Shown here piece after piece: positions 54,354 to 62,958 of a stretch of 64,000 bases of DNA; positions within the stretch are counted from its first letter, which is position 1, and every line of letters starts with the position of its first letter. The notes under the pieces are model-generated. The model saw nothing but the letters and a program-made list of their open reading frames with translations. It was not told the DNA's origin and made no database searches. Source of the DNA: Porphyra umbilicalis. Taxonomy: Eukaryota; Rhodophyta; Bangiophyceae; Bangiales; Bangiaceae. The position numbers were made by a program, and so were the translations under genes. The stretch lies in assembly GCA_002049455.2 (NCBI GenBank), contig KV918814.1:1-64000 (forward strand), read 5' to 3'.

Positions 54354-54593
54354 TCACTTTCTTGTAGCATGTTTTTTTGTGCTGGTTGTCTTAGCTGTTA
54401 TTCTTTTGCACCTCGTCTGTTTCTCGTCTGTATTTGGTCCCCAACCAATTGTCTCTTTTTATTGCTGTCAGCTGCCCGAGCACAGCTGCCCCTCGGTCAC
54501 TCGCCGCTGGGACCCAAATCTGGCCTCCTCCGCCGCACGTATCGGTCAGTCTGTCGTCACTGCAACTCAAGGGGGTATACAACCCACAAATAA

Positions 54594-55290
54594 TTATGCT
54601 GGCCGTCGCATACCACTCAACTTCAGTTCCCTCGTCATTGCCACACGTAGCGGGCACTTCTCTGAAGCGCGGTTGCGGTTACAACGCGTCTCGTCCAAGT
54701 CACAATCGCCCTGCAGGTGCACTTCCCCCGACCCCCCATCGACATCGTCCTCCAAGGGAGACTCCACATTGCAACTGGCACGCTCAATCAAAATGTTGTG
54801 TAACTCGGCACAAACGCGCAAGGTCCGCGTCACGACGGCAAGCGGAAAGCAAAGGGGCTTCCAAAGAATGTCCCAACGACCGCTGCTCGCCGCGCCGCAC
54901 GCATGGGCGCAGAATACGTACCAGCTTGAATAAAAAAAAGACCGTACTGCGTTCCGCTCAAAAAGCCAGCATGACGTCCAAATACGATGCCCCGGCCAGA
55001 ACACGCAGCGAAATGACGAGACGGCACTCAGCGGGTATAGGTTGACCCGACGACTAAGTTGAAATCTCCTCGTTAGTCTCAAGCCTGTCCCACACCACGC
55101 TCAACAAAGCCCAGAAGTCGCCGCGCTCCATGCAAAACAACAAGCGGAAATCGAGGTCGGACAAGGTTGCCATGTTGTACGGCATCTCCGTCAGAGAACG
55201 CACACCCGGGGCCCGCTCGCGCATGCGGGGCGCCGTAGCGCATGCGGCGGTGTTGACGACGGCGAGGAAGCTCGCAATAATCACCAGCAA
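54594..55290 (-). pseudogene. PIF/Harbinger-like transposase remnant
   Basis: Two minus-strand pieces. The upstream piece (55290-55054) contains LSDLDFRLLFCMERGDFWAL, like the N-terminal FR-x-x-F-x-M helix of Harbinger transposases. The downstream piece (ORF 55082-54594) contains GRWDILWKPLCFPLAVV then VCAELHNILIERA at 54878-54767, like the C-terminal RW-x-IL...LHN-x-LI block. The central catalytic DDE part is missing or unrecognisable, and the two pieces are in different frames. It is therefore a degenerate, internally deleted copy, not an active gene. Further N-terminal Pro-rich sequence may extend to about 55640. Confidence 0.5.
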
Positions 55291-55931
55291 CGCCCCTCGA
55301 ATGGCCGCTTGCGCACGGGTACGACCAAGTGGTGGGTGGAGGAAGGATGGGCATCTGTGGAAACCGGGAGCTCAGGGCCGTTTCACTTCGTGGAGGGCGT
55401 GGAACAGCGAAACGGCCGCGAGGGGCGTCTGGAACGAGAGGCTGACGTCTAATGGGCGACAGGAATGTCAGTTGTCGGCTGAAGCCAGAACCACTGGGGC
55501 CTGGCGCCTCGTTGGACTCAGCCATGTCACTCAGTTCGTGACACGCGGCGGCTCTGTCGAAGGCGGCTGTGTGAAGATGACAACAGCACCGAGGATACGT
55601 AGTGGGCGTGGCGGACGGGCCTGTCTGCCTGTACATAGCCGCGTTGCTTGCCTCTCAGGCAGCATCCGTGTCACGCTAGTGCAGCCGAAACGTCTCAGCC
55701 GTGTAAACGGCCAGGTGCAAGTAGGGTCGGCTTGCGTTGGTGTCCTTGCTGCGTGCTTAGCTGTGTAGGCTGTCGTGGCGGCGGTCTCCGTCCAGTCGCC
55801 GCGAACACAGTGACAGGTGACAGCGCCCTTTGCCACTACGGCTGTCCAAAACTGACAGCAAGTATATTAAATACACATCCGTATGCGTCTTTCATCGTTT
55901 CATCATTATAGCTATAAACTATCATAATTAT
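55291..55931. other. Intergenic sequence beside the transposase remnant
   Basis: May include the rest of the decayed element on the minus strand (to about 55640). It becomes AT-rich at 55860-55930. No gene supported. Confidence 0.35.
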
Positions 55932-56358
55932 TGCTGATCCCCCAATTTTGTCCTCATCGGCCAAGACCGGGACTGCTTTGTAAAACAGGCCAACCATTGG
56001 TCTAGAATAGCATCAAGCAGCTGCTGAGTGCGTACCTTCGTCGCGCCATTGGCTCTCCAACCGCCAGGTCCGTGCAGAATCGAGATTCTCCGTTTTCTTG
56101 AGATATTCTTCCTTTCTCAGTCGTCTCATGTGGTAAAGTAGCCCAGAGCAGTGAGTTATCGAGATTTTCTTCAGGATTCTCAGATAATCTCAGAAAAACG
56201 AGTGCGCCGATTGTGCGTTTGCGGGCCGTACGGGGGCATTCTGTAAAGATGGGACCCGACATGCACTGCTGTTGCTCCTCTTGGCCAATCATAAACGTCC
56301 CTGCATTGCTGTTGCACTCCCGTTCTCTGGCGATGAGGACAAAATTGGGGGATCAGCA
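55932..56358. mobile_element. MITE-like element with 28-bp perfect terminal inverted repeats
   Basis: 427 bp. Ends 55932-55959 and 56331-56358 are exact inverted copies (TGCTGATCCCCCAATTTTG and onward). Similarity continues inward imperfectly for about 20 more bases. The interior is AT-rich with several GAGATT/AGATTCTC motifs. No coding capacity. A target duplication is not obvious. Confidence 0.7.
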
Positions 56359-56587
56359 AAATGTTACAATCTTCGAAGGATGCGATGATTGTACGCCGCA
56401 GCAGCGGCGGCGGCCACATCATCGTCGGCGGCGGCGGGGGCGTCGGCGGAAGGCGACGGCGCCGTCACCGCCGCCGCCGCCGCAAATCCGCCGAAACCCC
56501 ACAATGCCGATCGGCATGCTGATGACGAGTGCGTACTTGCCGTCGGTGGCCTGTAAAAAATCCACAATGCCGATCGGCATTGCAACT

Positions 56588-56733
56588 AGGCCTCACCAAG
56601 GGTATCAGTTTCAGCCACGAGTACGGTATGTGGCTCGGATCCAGCCACCGAGTATTGGCTGACAGTGAGCCGGATTTTAGACGTCCGAGTATGAGTATCG
56701 CTCAAACCTGACAGAGCGGGTATCAAGAGTACA
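56588..56733. repeat. Left arm of a wide inverted repeat
   Basis: Inverted, diverged copy of 58922-59086. Shared blocks are GGCCTCACCAAG and GGGTATCAAGAGT. The pair brackets most of the duplicated repeat and its insertion, so they may be ends of a composite element. Confidence 0.5.
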
Positions 56734-56858
56734 GACCCTTGAAGTTTTGGGACTTCGGTATCCAATGTCGTTCCGAGGCGCGGGAATGCGTATACCTTTC
56801 ACAGGAATGCATATTTCCTTCGTGCAGCTAACTTTGTAGTTTTGATACCAACTTGTTC

Positions 56859-57909
56859 GTTAAGCGGCTGATGTCGTCGTGGTGCCGGACCTCCGTTGGC
56901 TCCTCGGCCCGAACGAGCATTGTCACTGGGTCCGACCGGGCGGCGATCAGGGCTACAGGCCCTGTCGAATGCGTCCACCCCAAGGACCGATTGGAGCTAT
57001 CGGTGGAAGTGCAAGGAGCGAGCGAGAGGCTCGCGAAAGGCGAGACGAACGGGAGGGTTGGGAAGGTGACCGCCGCCGCGCCGCGTGGTGGGCGAGGATG
57101 AAGATCGGGGCGGAGGAACGGGGAGAGCAGAGAAGGATGACGGACGCCTAAGAGCGCAAGAGGGTGGATGGTGGGCTGTCACTCGCTTCGCACGCATGCA
57201 GATGCGTGATGTTGGCCCGAATCGCACGCTCTGCCTCTGCTCAGATTGCCAGGCATCGATTCCAGGCACGTGCGTGCAATACCCTGGCCGTCAGGGCGGT
57301 GTCGCGCTCGGCGACGCACTGACACCGGGCACGCAGGCCGGCTCCATAGCCGCGAGCGCGCACGGGGGCGCGTACAGCCCCGTTTCCGTGGCGGGGGGGG
57401 CGTGGGGCGGGAAAAGGGGTTCCGCCGCCGCCACCGCAGCGGCGGCGGCCTGCCGGCGTCGCGCGACGCCCACGGGTGGGACCGTCACTCCGCCGCGCAG
57501 CGCACCTGCACAGGGCGGGTGGGGCGGCCGACACGGCGCACGGGCGGGCGGGTGGGACCGACCGCCGCGCGACGGGGCGCCTCTAACCGCGCCGCTAGAT
57601 GGCTTCAGATCTCGCCGACGAGCCACCGCAACAAAAGCCGGCGAGCAGGTACGATCACCCGCGGGTCATCGTGGGCGCGTTGAACCCCAGAAGTCGCTGC
57701 GCGCGGTCGCCGCGCGCAACTCGGGGCGGTTGGGGGGGGCTGGGGGGCAGGCGCCGTCTGGGCCCTGTGACCCCTGTGGCAGGACAGTCCTTCTCAGCCA
57801 CGTAACTCCATTCGCTTTTAGCGTCATCGCGACCCTTCCAACACTGACACGCCCTCAGCTCATGGATGGAAAAAATGATACATTTTTTACTCGGGCTTTA
57901 ATTAATTAA
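56859..57909 (+). other. Overlapping ORFs in repeat DNA
   Basis: An ORF ending at 57101 (SSWCRTSVGSSARTSIVTGS) overlaps one at 57085-57909. The second contains a Cys-rich segment TLCLCSDCQASIPGTCVQYP just before it enters repeat copy A. The CxCxxC spacing suggests metal binding. It is probably transposon-related; function unknown. Confidence 0.3.
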
Positions 57910-57913
57910 TAGA

Positions 57914-58579
57914 TTAATTAACTTCATTTTTGATTCTATCATTTTTAATGCATTTTATTACATTTTTTGACAAAGATGGACCAATCGAGAACACGTACCT
58001 CCCTCGCTGACCACCACGACGGCGTCGGCATTTGGACAGAGGACCCGCCGTGGTCATAACCTTGAGCACGTCCGCCGCCTCGACCACGTCCGTCGCCTTG
58101 ACCACGTCCGCCGCCTTGACCACGTCCGCCGCCTTGACCATGTCCACCGCCTTGACCACGTCCGCCGTCTTGAGCACGTCCGCCGTCTTGACCGCCTCCA
58201 CCTTGTCCGGCTGCCAACACGTCCGCCGGATGCCCCACAACCGGAAAGAGCAGCACCAGCACCGCCCATAGCGCGGCAGGGGTGGGGGCGGAGCCCCCCG
58301 GCACCCACCGTGGTCGCCGGGACACGGCAGGCCGCAGCCGCACCAGGGCAGGCCGAAAGGAGAGCAGGCGCCCCGGCCGCCAGCCGCTGCGGCCGTGGCA
58401 GCGGCCGGCCCCGCCACTCCCGCAGGGGTCGGCGCCGAGCACGACGCTGAGGTCGACGGGACGGAGCCATCCCGGCCGCCAGCCGCCGCTAAGCTCCTCG
58501 TGGCTGCCGGCAGGGTGCCACCCAAGTCCTGGGTGCTACCGCCCCCGGACGGTTGCAAGCGCCGAGGAATACGGCGCAA
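57914..58579 (-). CDS. Repeat-containing ORF inside the insertion
   Basis: 221-codon frame whose middle is encoded by the 18-bp repeat, giving six-residue units like AADVVK. A second minus-strand frame (57945-58442) turns the same repeat into GGGRGQ units and has a hydrophobic segment ALWAVLVLLFPVVGHPADVLA before it. Either or neither may be translated. No domain recognised. Confidence 0.25.
   Translation of the reverse strand: MRRIPRRLQPSGGGSTQDLGGTLPAATRSLAAAGGRDGSVPSTSASCSAPTPAGVAGPAAATAAAAGGRGACSPFGLPWCGCGLPCPGDHGGCRGAPPPPLPRYGRCWCCSFRLWGIRRTCWQPDKVEAVKTADVLKTADVVKAVDMVKAADVVKAADVVKATDVVEAADVLKVMTTAGPLSKCRRRRGGQRGRYVFSIGPSLSKNVIKCIKNDRIKNEVN
58061..58204. repeat. 18-bp tandem repeat, 8 units
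   Basis: Eight tandem copies of CTTGACCACGTCCGCCGC with 1-5 changes each. Unit length is a multiple of three, so all frames stay open. Confidence 0.9.
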
Positions 58580-58921
58580 CGACGCAGTCCTGGTGAGTCC
58601 TGGTGTAAATGGCTGTACCTGCCATAAGTTTAATTAATTCAAGGGGCTCGAAGGGCCGATGAATTAATCTATTAATTAATTCAAGAATTAATCTAAATAA
58701 TATAATGCATACATTATATTGCTGCAATCCATGCCTCAGCTCCCTGAGGACACGAATGCAGACCGCCACCTCTGAAACGGAGAGCAAGGTCCTTGATCTA
58801 AGTATATGTGTGCATCACTACACTTTGAGAGCACCCTGTCCTAAATGCCAGGGAATTTGATGTGGGAGTATCCGGTCAATTTACCGTCAAAAGTGTCGAA
58901 TTATCCAGAATCGAGAGTACG

Positions 58922-59086
58922 AGTAACACTCTTGATACCCTTGGACGTCAGGTTTCGCGGGTATCTGACCACTGCTCATTCACCGAGTATGGGTATTGGG
59001 GAAGGACCGAAAAATCCCGCAAGTATGAGTATATACCCGAAAAATATACTCGAGTGATACCCTTTCCGAAATACTCTTGGTGAGGC
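58922..59086. repeat. Right arm of a wide inverted repeat
   Basis: Inverted partner of 56588-56733 (see that entry). Contains several copies of GAGTAT/GGTATC-type words. Confidence 0.5.
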
Positions 59087-59149
59087 CTGATTGCAACCCT
59101 GCAACCCGCGCACCGCAACGATGCCTGGGATGGGACTTCTGATAAAACT

Positions 59150-59862
59150 CTAGGCACTTGCGTGCAATACCCTGGCCTCCAGGGCGGTGGCGCACTTGGC
59201 GACGCATTGACACCGGGCACGCCGGCCGGCTCTATGGCCGCGAGCGCGCACGGGGGCACGTACAGCCACGTTGCCGTGGTGGACGGGGCGTTGGGCGGGG
59301 GAAGGGGTGCCGCCTCCGCCACCGCAGCGGCGGCGGCCCGCCGGCGTCGCGCGGCGCCCACGGGCGAGGCCGTCACTCCGCCGCGCAGCGCACCTGCGCA
59401 CGGCGGGCAGGGCGGCCGACGCGGCGCACGGGCGCGCGGGTGGGACTGATCGCCGCGTGACGAGGCGCCTGTAACCGCGCCGCTAGATGGCGTCAGCAAC
59501 CGCCGACGCGCCGCCGTAACAGAAGACGGCGCTCAGGCACGATCACCCGCGGGTCATCGTGGGCGCGTCAAGCCCCGGAAGTCGCTGCGCGCGGTCACCG
59601 CGCGCAACTCGGGGCGGTAGAGGGGGCACGGGGGCAGGCGCCGTCCGGGCCCAGTGACCCCTGTGGCAGGACAGTCCTTCTCAGCTACGTAACTCCATTC
59701 GCTTTTAGCGTCATCGCGACCCTTCCAACACTGACACGCCCTCAGATCCCTGAGGACACGAATGCAGACTGCCACCTCTGAAACGGAGAGCAAGTTCCTT
59801 GATCTAAGTATATGTGTGCATCACTACACTTTGAGAGCACCCTGTCCTAAAGGCCAGGGAAA
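59150..59862. repeat. Dispersed repeat, copy B (intact)
   Basis: Uninterrupted copy of the repeat that is split at 57263-58857. It begins near CTAGGCACTTGCGTGC and ends at GGCCAGGGA. CCCTGGCC near the start and GGCCAGGG at the end form a short inverted terminal match. Confidence 0.8.
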
Positions 59863-60100
59863 TCGAGTCTTCATCGAAATCGGGTAAGGATCGGTCGACG
59901 TGCATCGGGCGAGAGAGATTGGCTTGAGGTGAGATGGTGAACGCACGAAGGCGGACGATCCGACCCGCTTGTCTCTAGCGGATCGACCCACCCACGCGCG
60001 GCTCCGTCCCTCTCCCCAGCGCGTCGGCCGTTCCGTCGCATCCTCCTCCCGCCCGCTTCCAATCTTGCGGTGGACACCGTCCCGCCGCGTCACCGCCGCC
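59863..60100. promoter_or_regulatory. Presumed promoter/5' UTR of the membrane protein gene
   Basis: Short spacer between repeat copy B and the ATG at 60101. No TATA-like element seen. Confidence 0.35.
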
Positions 60101-61477
60101 ATGGCCGCCGCCGCCTTTGTGGCGGGCGCCGCGCCGCTCGCCCGCCGTCGGCGCGGCGGCGGCCGCCTCACCGGGCGGGCGGCCACCCCCCCGTGGCGTG
60201 CCGCCCCCCCCCGCCGTGCGGCTGGCATGCCGCGGCAGCGGCCAGTGCGGGCGGCGGCGCCCCCCCCTCCCCCCTCCACCTCCTCCTCCTCCCCCCCCCC
60301 TCCCCCCCCCCCCCACCACCGCCGCGTCGGTCGTCCGCCGCGCCCTCCCCGCCGCCGCCTTTGCCGCCTACGCGACGCACCTGTTTGTGGCGCCGCCCGA
60401 CACCATCACGACGAGCACCGGCGATGCGCTCGCCGAGGCGCTCGCCTTGAGCCTCAACTTCCTCTTTGTGCTCCCGGTCGCCGCGCCGGCGCTCGCGCCG
60501 GTCGTGCACCCGGCGTTGGAGGCCCTCTTCATGGTCGTTGTCGGCTGGGCGGGGGTGCTGTGGGTGTTTGCCGCCGACGGCTTTGAGGGGGGGGGGAGGG
60601 GGGGGGGGGGAGTCACCCCCCGCCGGGGGGTGCCGGTCGTGCCCTTCCTCATCGGCGCCGCGTTTTTGACAAACGGTGCGGCACGCGGGGGGGGCGGCGG
60701 CGGGGGGCAAGTGCGGGGCGGGTGGCGTCGGACGCGGGTGGGCGTGGGGGGGGTCTGGCACGCGCGCGCCGCCCGCGGTGCGTCGATGGAGTCGAGCCGC
60801 CACCGCCGTTGTGTTGGCCAACCCACTGACGCGGCCGCCTCGTGTGTCTGCTCGCGTGGGTGGTGTCCTCCATCCGCCGTGACCGTCTCCATTTGTGTCA
60901 TTGACTGCACGCGCGTCACCCCCCCCCCACCCCCCCCCTCCCCCCCCTCCCGCCCCCGGCAGTGTTCTACCTCCCCTACCTGGCGCTGCGCCCCCCCAAC
61001 ACGGCGCCCATCCCCACAGCCTCCCCCCCCCCCCCTCCCGCCTGCTCGCCGTCACCGAGTCGCGCGCGCTGCCCGCCGCCCTCACCGCCCTGCCGCTCGT
61101 GTCGGCCGCCTGGGCGGCCGCCGCGCGGCCGTCGTTTGGGGACCTCCCCGACCGCGTGGCGGCGCTCGCGTCGCTCGCCGCGACGGACATCCTCGCCCAC
61201 TCCTTTGTCGTCGATTGTTGGGTGTTTTGGGCCTTCCAAGCGGCGCTCGTCGCCGACGATGCGCGCCGACGAGCGTGGGGGGGGAGGGGGGGGGGTGGGG
61301 TGGGGGTGGCGCCGCCGCCTGGCCGTCGGCGCGGCGGTCGCCGTGCCGTTTTGGGGGGTGTGCGTGTATGCGCTGCTGCGGCCGCAGTGGGGGGGGGGGG
61401 GGGGGGGGGGGGGGGGGAGGACTGAAGGCGCCCGCCTCGGGGCTGTCTGGCGGAGTAGAGGGCTCGTCAAGCAGTAG
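60101..61477 (+). CDS. Predicted plastid multi-pass membrane protein, unknown family
   Basis: Exon 1 60101-60675, a 287-bp intron (GTGCGG...CAG), exon 2 60963-61477. Splicing joins AAFLTN|VFYLPYLALRP. The frame changes inside C runs near 60282-60314 and 61021-61034 and G runs near 61280-61310; allowing for these, about 360 aa. The N-terminus (MAAAAFVAGAAPLARRRRGG) is a good plastid transit peptide, followed by a poly-Pro/Ser linker. Hydrophobic helices: ALPAAAFAAYATHLFVAPP, LNFLFVLPVAAPALAPVV, ALFMVVVGWAGVLWVFAA, VPVVPFLIGAAFLTN, ALPLVSAAWAAAARP, FVVDCWVFWAFQAALVADD and AVGAAVAVPFWGVCVYALLRP. I do not recognise the family, though FYLPYLALRPP looks like a conserved core. Confidence 0.65.
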
Positions 61478-61954
61478 CGCATGACATTGTCTGATGTTGC
61501 TGGGCGTTCTCAAGGGCGACATGGCGCGTTGTCTGTGTGTCCCCAGACTGCGCGGCGGCGACGTGAAGCTGCTTGAGGCCCACGGTGTCGTGTTTGGGGT
61601 GTGCGCGCATGGGCGCTCGCCACTGTCATTGGGAGCACACGTGTGTTTGTGGAACCGTGGGTGTCCGTGTCGGTTTCAGTGTCGTCCCTCTTGACTGCGC
61701 TTTTTCTCTGCCATGTGGCCTGGAGAGGTGCGCCCCGAGTTTGCAGCCGGCTGCTGGTCACAAACGGACCGTGCACGCTTTCAAAGCAAACGGCGCGGCG
61801 TAGCCCCTGTTTTATCGATATGTGCAAACCTCGAGAATCATAGCCGCCCCACCCCCCCGTCCCCCGCGCGCGTCGACGGCACCCGCTCCAGCCGTCGGTC
61901 CGCGCCCGTCACCAGTGCCGGTCGCCGCCTCCACCTGTGGCGCGAGCAGCGCGC
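61478..61954. other. Convergent spacer
   Basis: 3' flanks of the membrane protein gene and the LEA-like gene. No ORF of interest. Confidence 0.4.
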
Positions 61955-62149
61955 TTAGGTGGAGCGCTTGGCGTCCTTGGATGCGTCGCGCACCGCGCGC
62001 GAAGCGTCCTCCGCAGTGTCCCCAACCTTGTCCTTGGCGTCGGTCGCCACCTCCCCCGGCGTGCGCGTCTTGTCGTTGGTGCCCGTTGCGTTCTTGACCG
62101 CGTCGGCGGCATTGTTGGCAGCGTCCTTGATGTTGTCGCCGAGACCCAT
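61955..62149 (-). CDS. Small LEA-like hydrophilic protein (64 aa)
   Basis: Minus strand, ATG at 62149, stop at 61955. The protein is almost entirely charged and Ala/Asp/Lys-rich: MGLGDNIKDAANNAADAVKN, then ATDAKDKVGDTAEDASRAV, ending DASKDAKRST. The repeating A-x-DA/D-K pattern resembles group 3 LEA and CsbD/YtjH-like stress proteins that are disordered in solution and fold to helix on drying. No signal peptide is evident. It would suit an intertidal alga, but that role is inference. Its leader at 62150-62240 is C/T-rich, as for other genes here. Confidence 0.7.
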   Translation of the reverse strand: MGLGDNIKDAANNAADAVKNATGTNDKTRTPGEVATDAKDKVGDTAEDASRAVRDASKDAKRST

Positions 62150-62958
62150 GGTGACCACGGGAGGGGGAGGGGGCGGGGAAGGGGGGGGGTTGCGAGGGGG
62201 GGATGAGTAGAAAGGAGGAGGGGGGTTGACGCCAAGGGGAGAGAGGAGGGTCGGTCGTGTTGTGTGTGCGTGTGAGATGTCGTTGCCGATGAGCGCGCCC
62301 TCGGAGCGCACCGACGCTGGGTATTTATGCGTTTCTGGCGGGAGGGTAGGCCCGCAGCCAGGCGGTCGTGGGGCCGGTCGGTGCTGCCATGAGTGTGTTT
62401 GGGGGTGCCGACAAGCGCCGAAAGGATGTGTGGTCTGCCAAGACCACCGCCAGGCGCCGCCCCCCACCCCATGCGGCCGGCGAGCGTTATGGCGGCAGCG
62501 CCAGAGGTCTTTCCTGCGGAGGGGTTGCCCGCCCGGTACAGTATGGAGATGCATCGAGTCGGGCCCGCCAAAACTTTGCATGCTTGTCAGTCGTTTTTTT
62601 GCAGCTCTGCATGACACTCGTGACCCCATCATCATGAAGAGCGTGCAAAAAAGGGCACGTGTCTCCACGAGATGTGGAGATACTGGTCTCACGATGTAGA
62701 TTCAGGGCCGGACTGAGGGTACTTGATCTTGGCCACACTCCAAGTGTGTTTACATGATGCAGTTAGATAGATTCGATGAGCTCAGGCTGGAGCTGCGGTC
62801 TCTGGTCGCCACCCCGTGGTCGACTCCACCGCGACCCCGCAAAGTCGTCGCCGTGCGCGCCACGCCCGCCTGCTTGTTTTTCGTGTGGACCAAGCAGTGC
62901 CTCGACCTCCCGCCCATTGCAACTCTTTTTCTTGCCTTGTGTCTCCCCATTGTGCACG
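62150..62958. other. Divergent promoter region (LEA-like / HEMB)
   Basis: Between a minus-strand and a plus-strand gene. It contains a pyrimidine-rich leader on each side and no further coding sequence that I can support. Confidence 0.45.

Larger units (their letters stand above)
57859..58734. mobile_element. 876-bp insertion with CTCAG target duplication
   Basis: CTCAG lies at both borders (57854-57858 and 58735-58739) and occurs once in the uninterrupted copy B (59741-59745). The ends share a short inverted CATGGAT. A longer subterminal inverted repeat, TAATTAATTAATAGATTAAT, lies at 57899 and inverted at 58661-58680. Inside is a minus-strand ORF with an 18-bp tandem repeat. Confidence 0.8.
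57263..58857. repeat. Dispersed repeat, copy A (split by an insertion)
   Basis: About 715 bp of repeat, interrupted after 57858 and resuming at 58740. Direct copy of 59150-59862 at roughly 85-90% identity by eye. A reading frame of about 95 codons starting near CVQYPG is open in both copies. Confidence 0.8.

Noticed and set aside
54369-54593. Small hydrophobic ORF after the ORF chain
   Set aside because: T-rich 3' flank sequence that happens to be open; no start context or motif.
58061-58204. CRISPR-like array from the 18-bp repeats
   Set aside because: Units are head-to-tail without spacers and lie in a transposon-like insertion.
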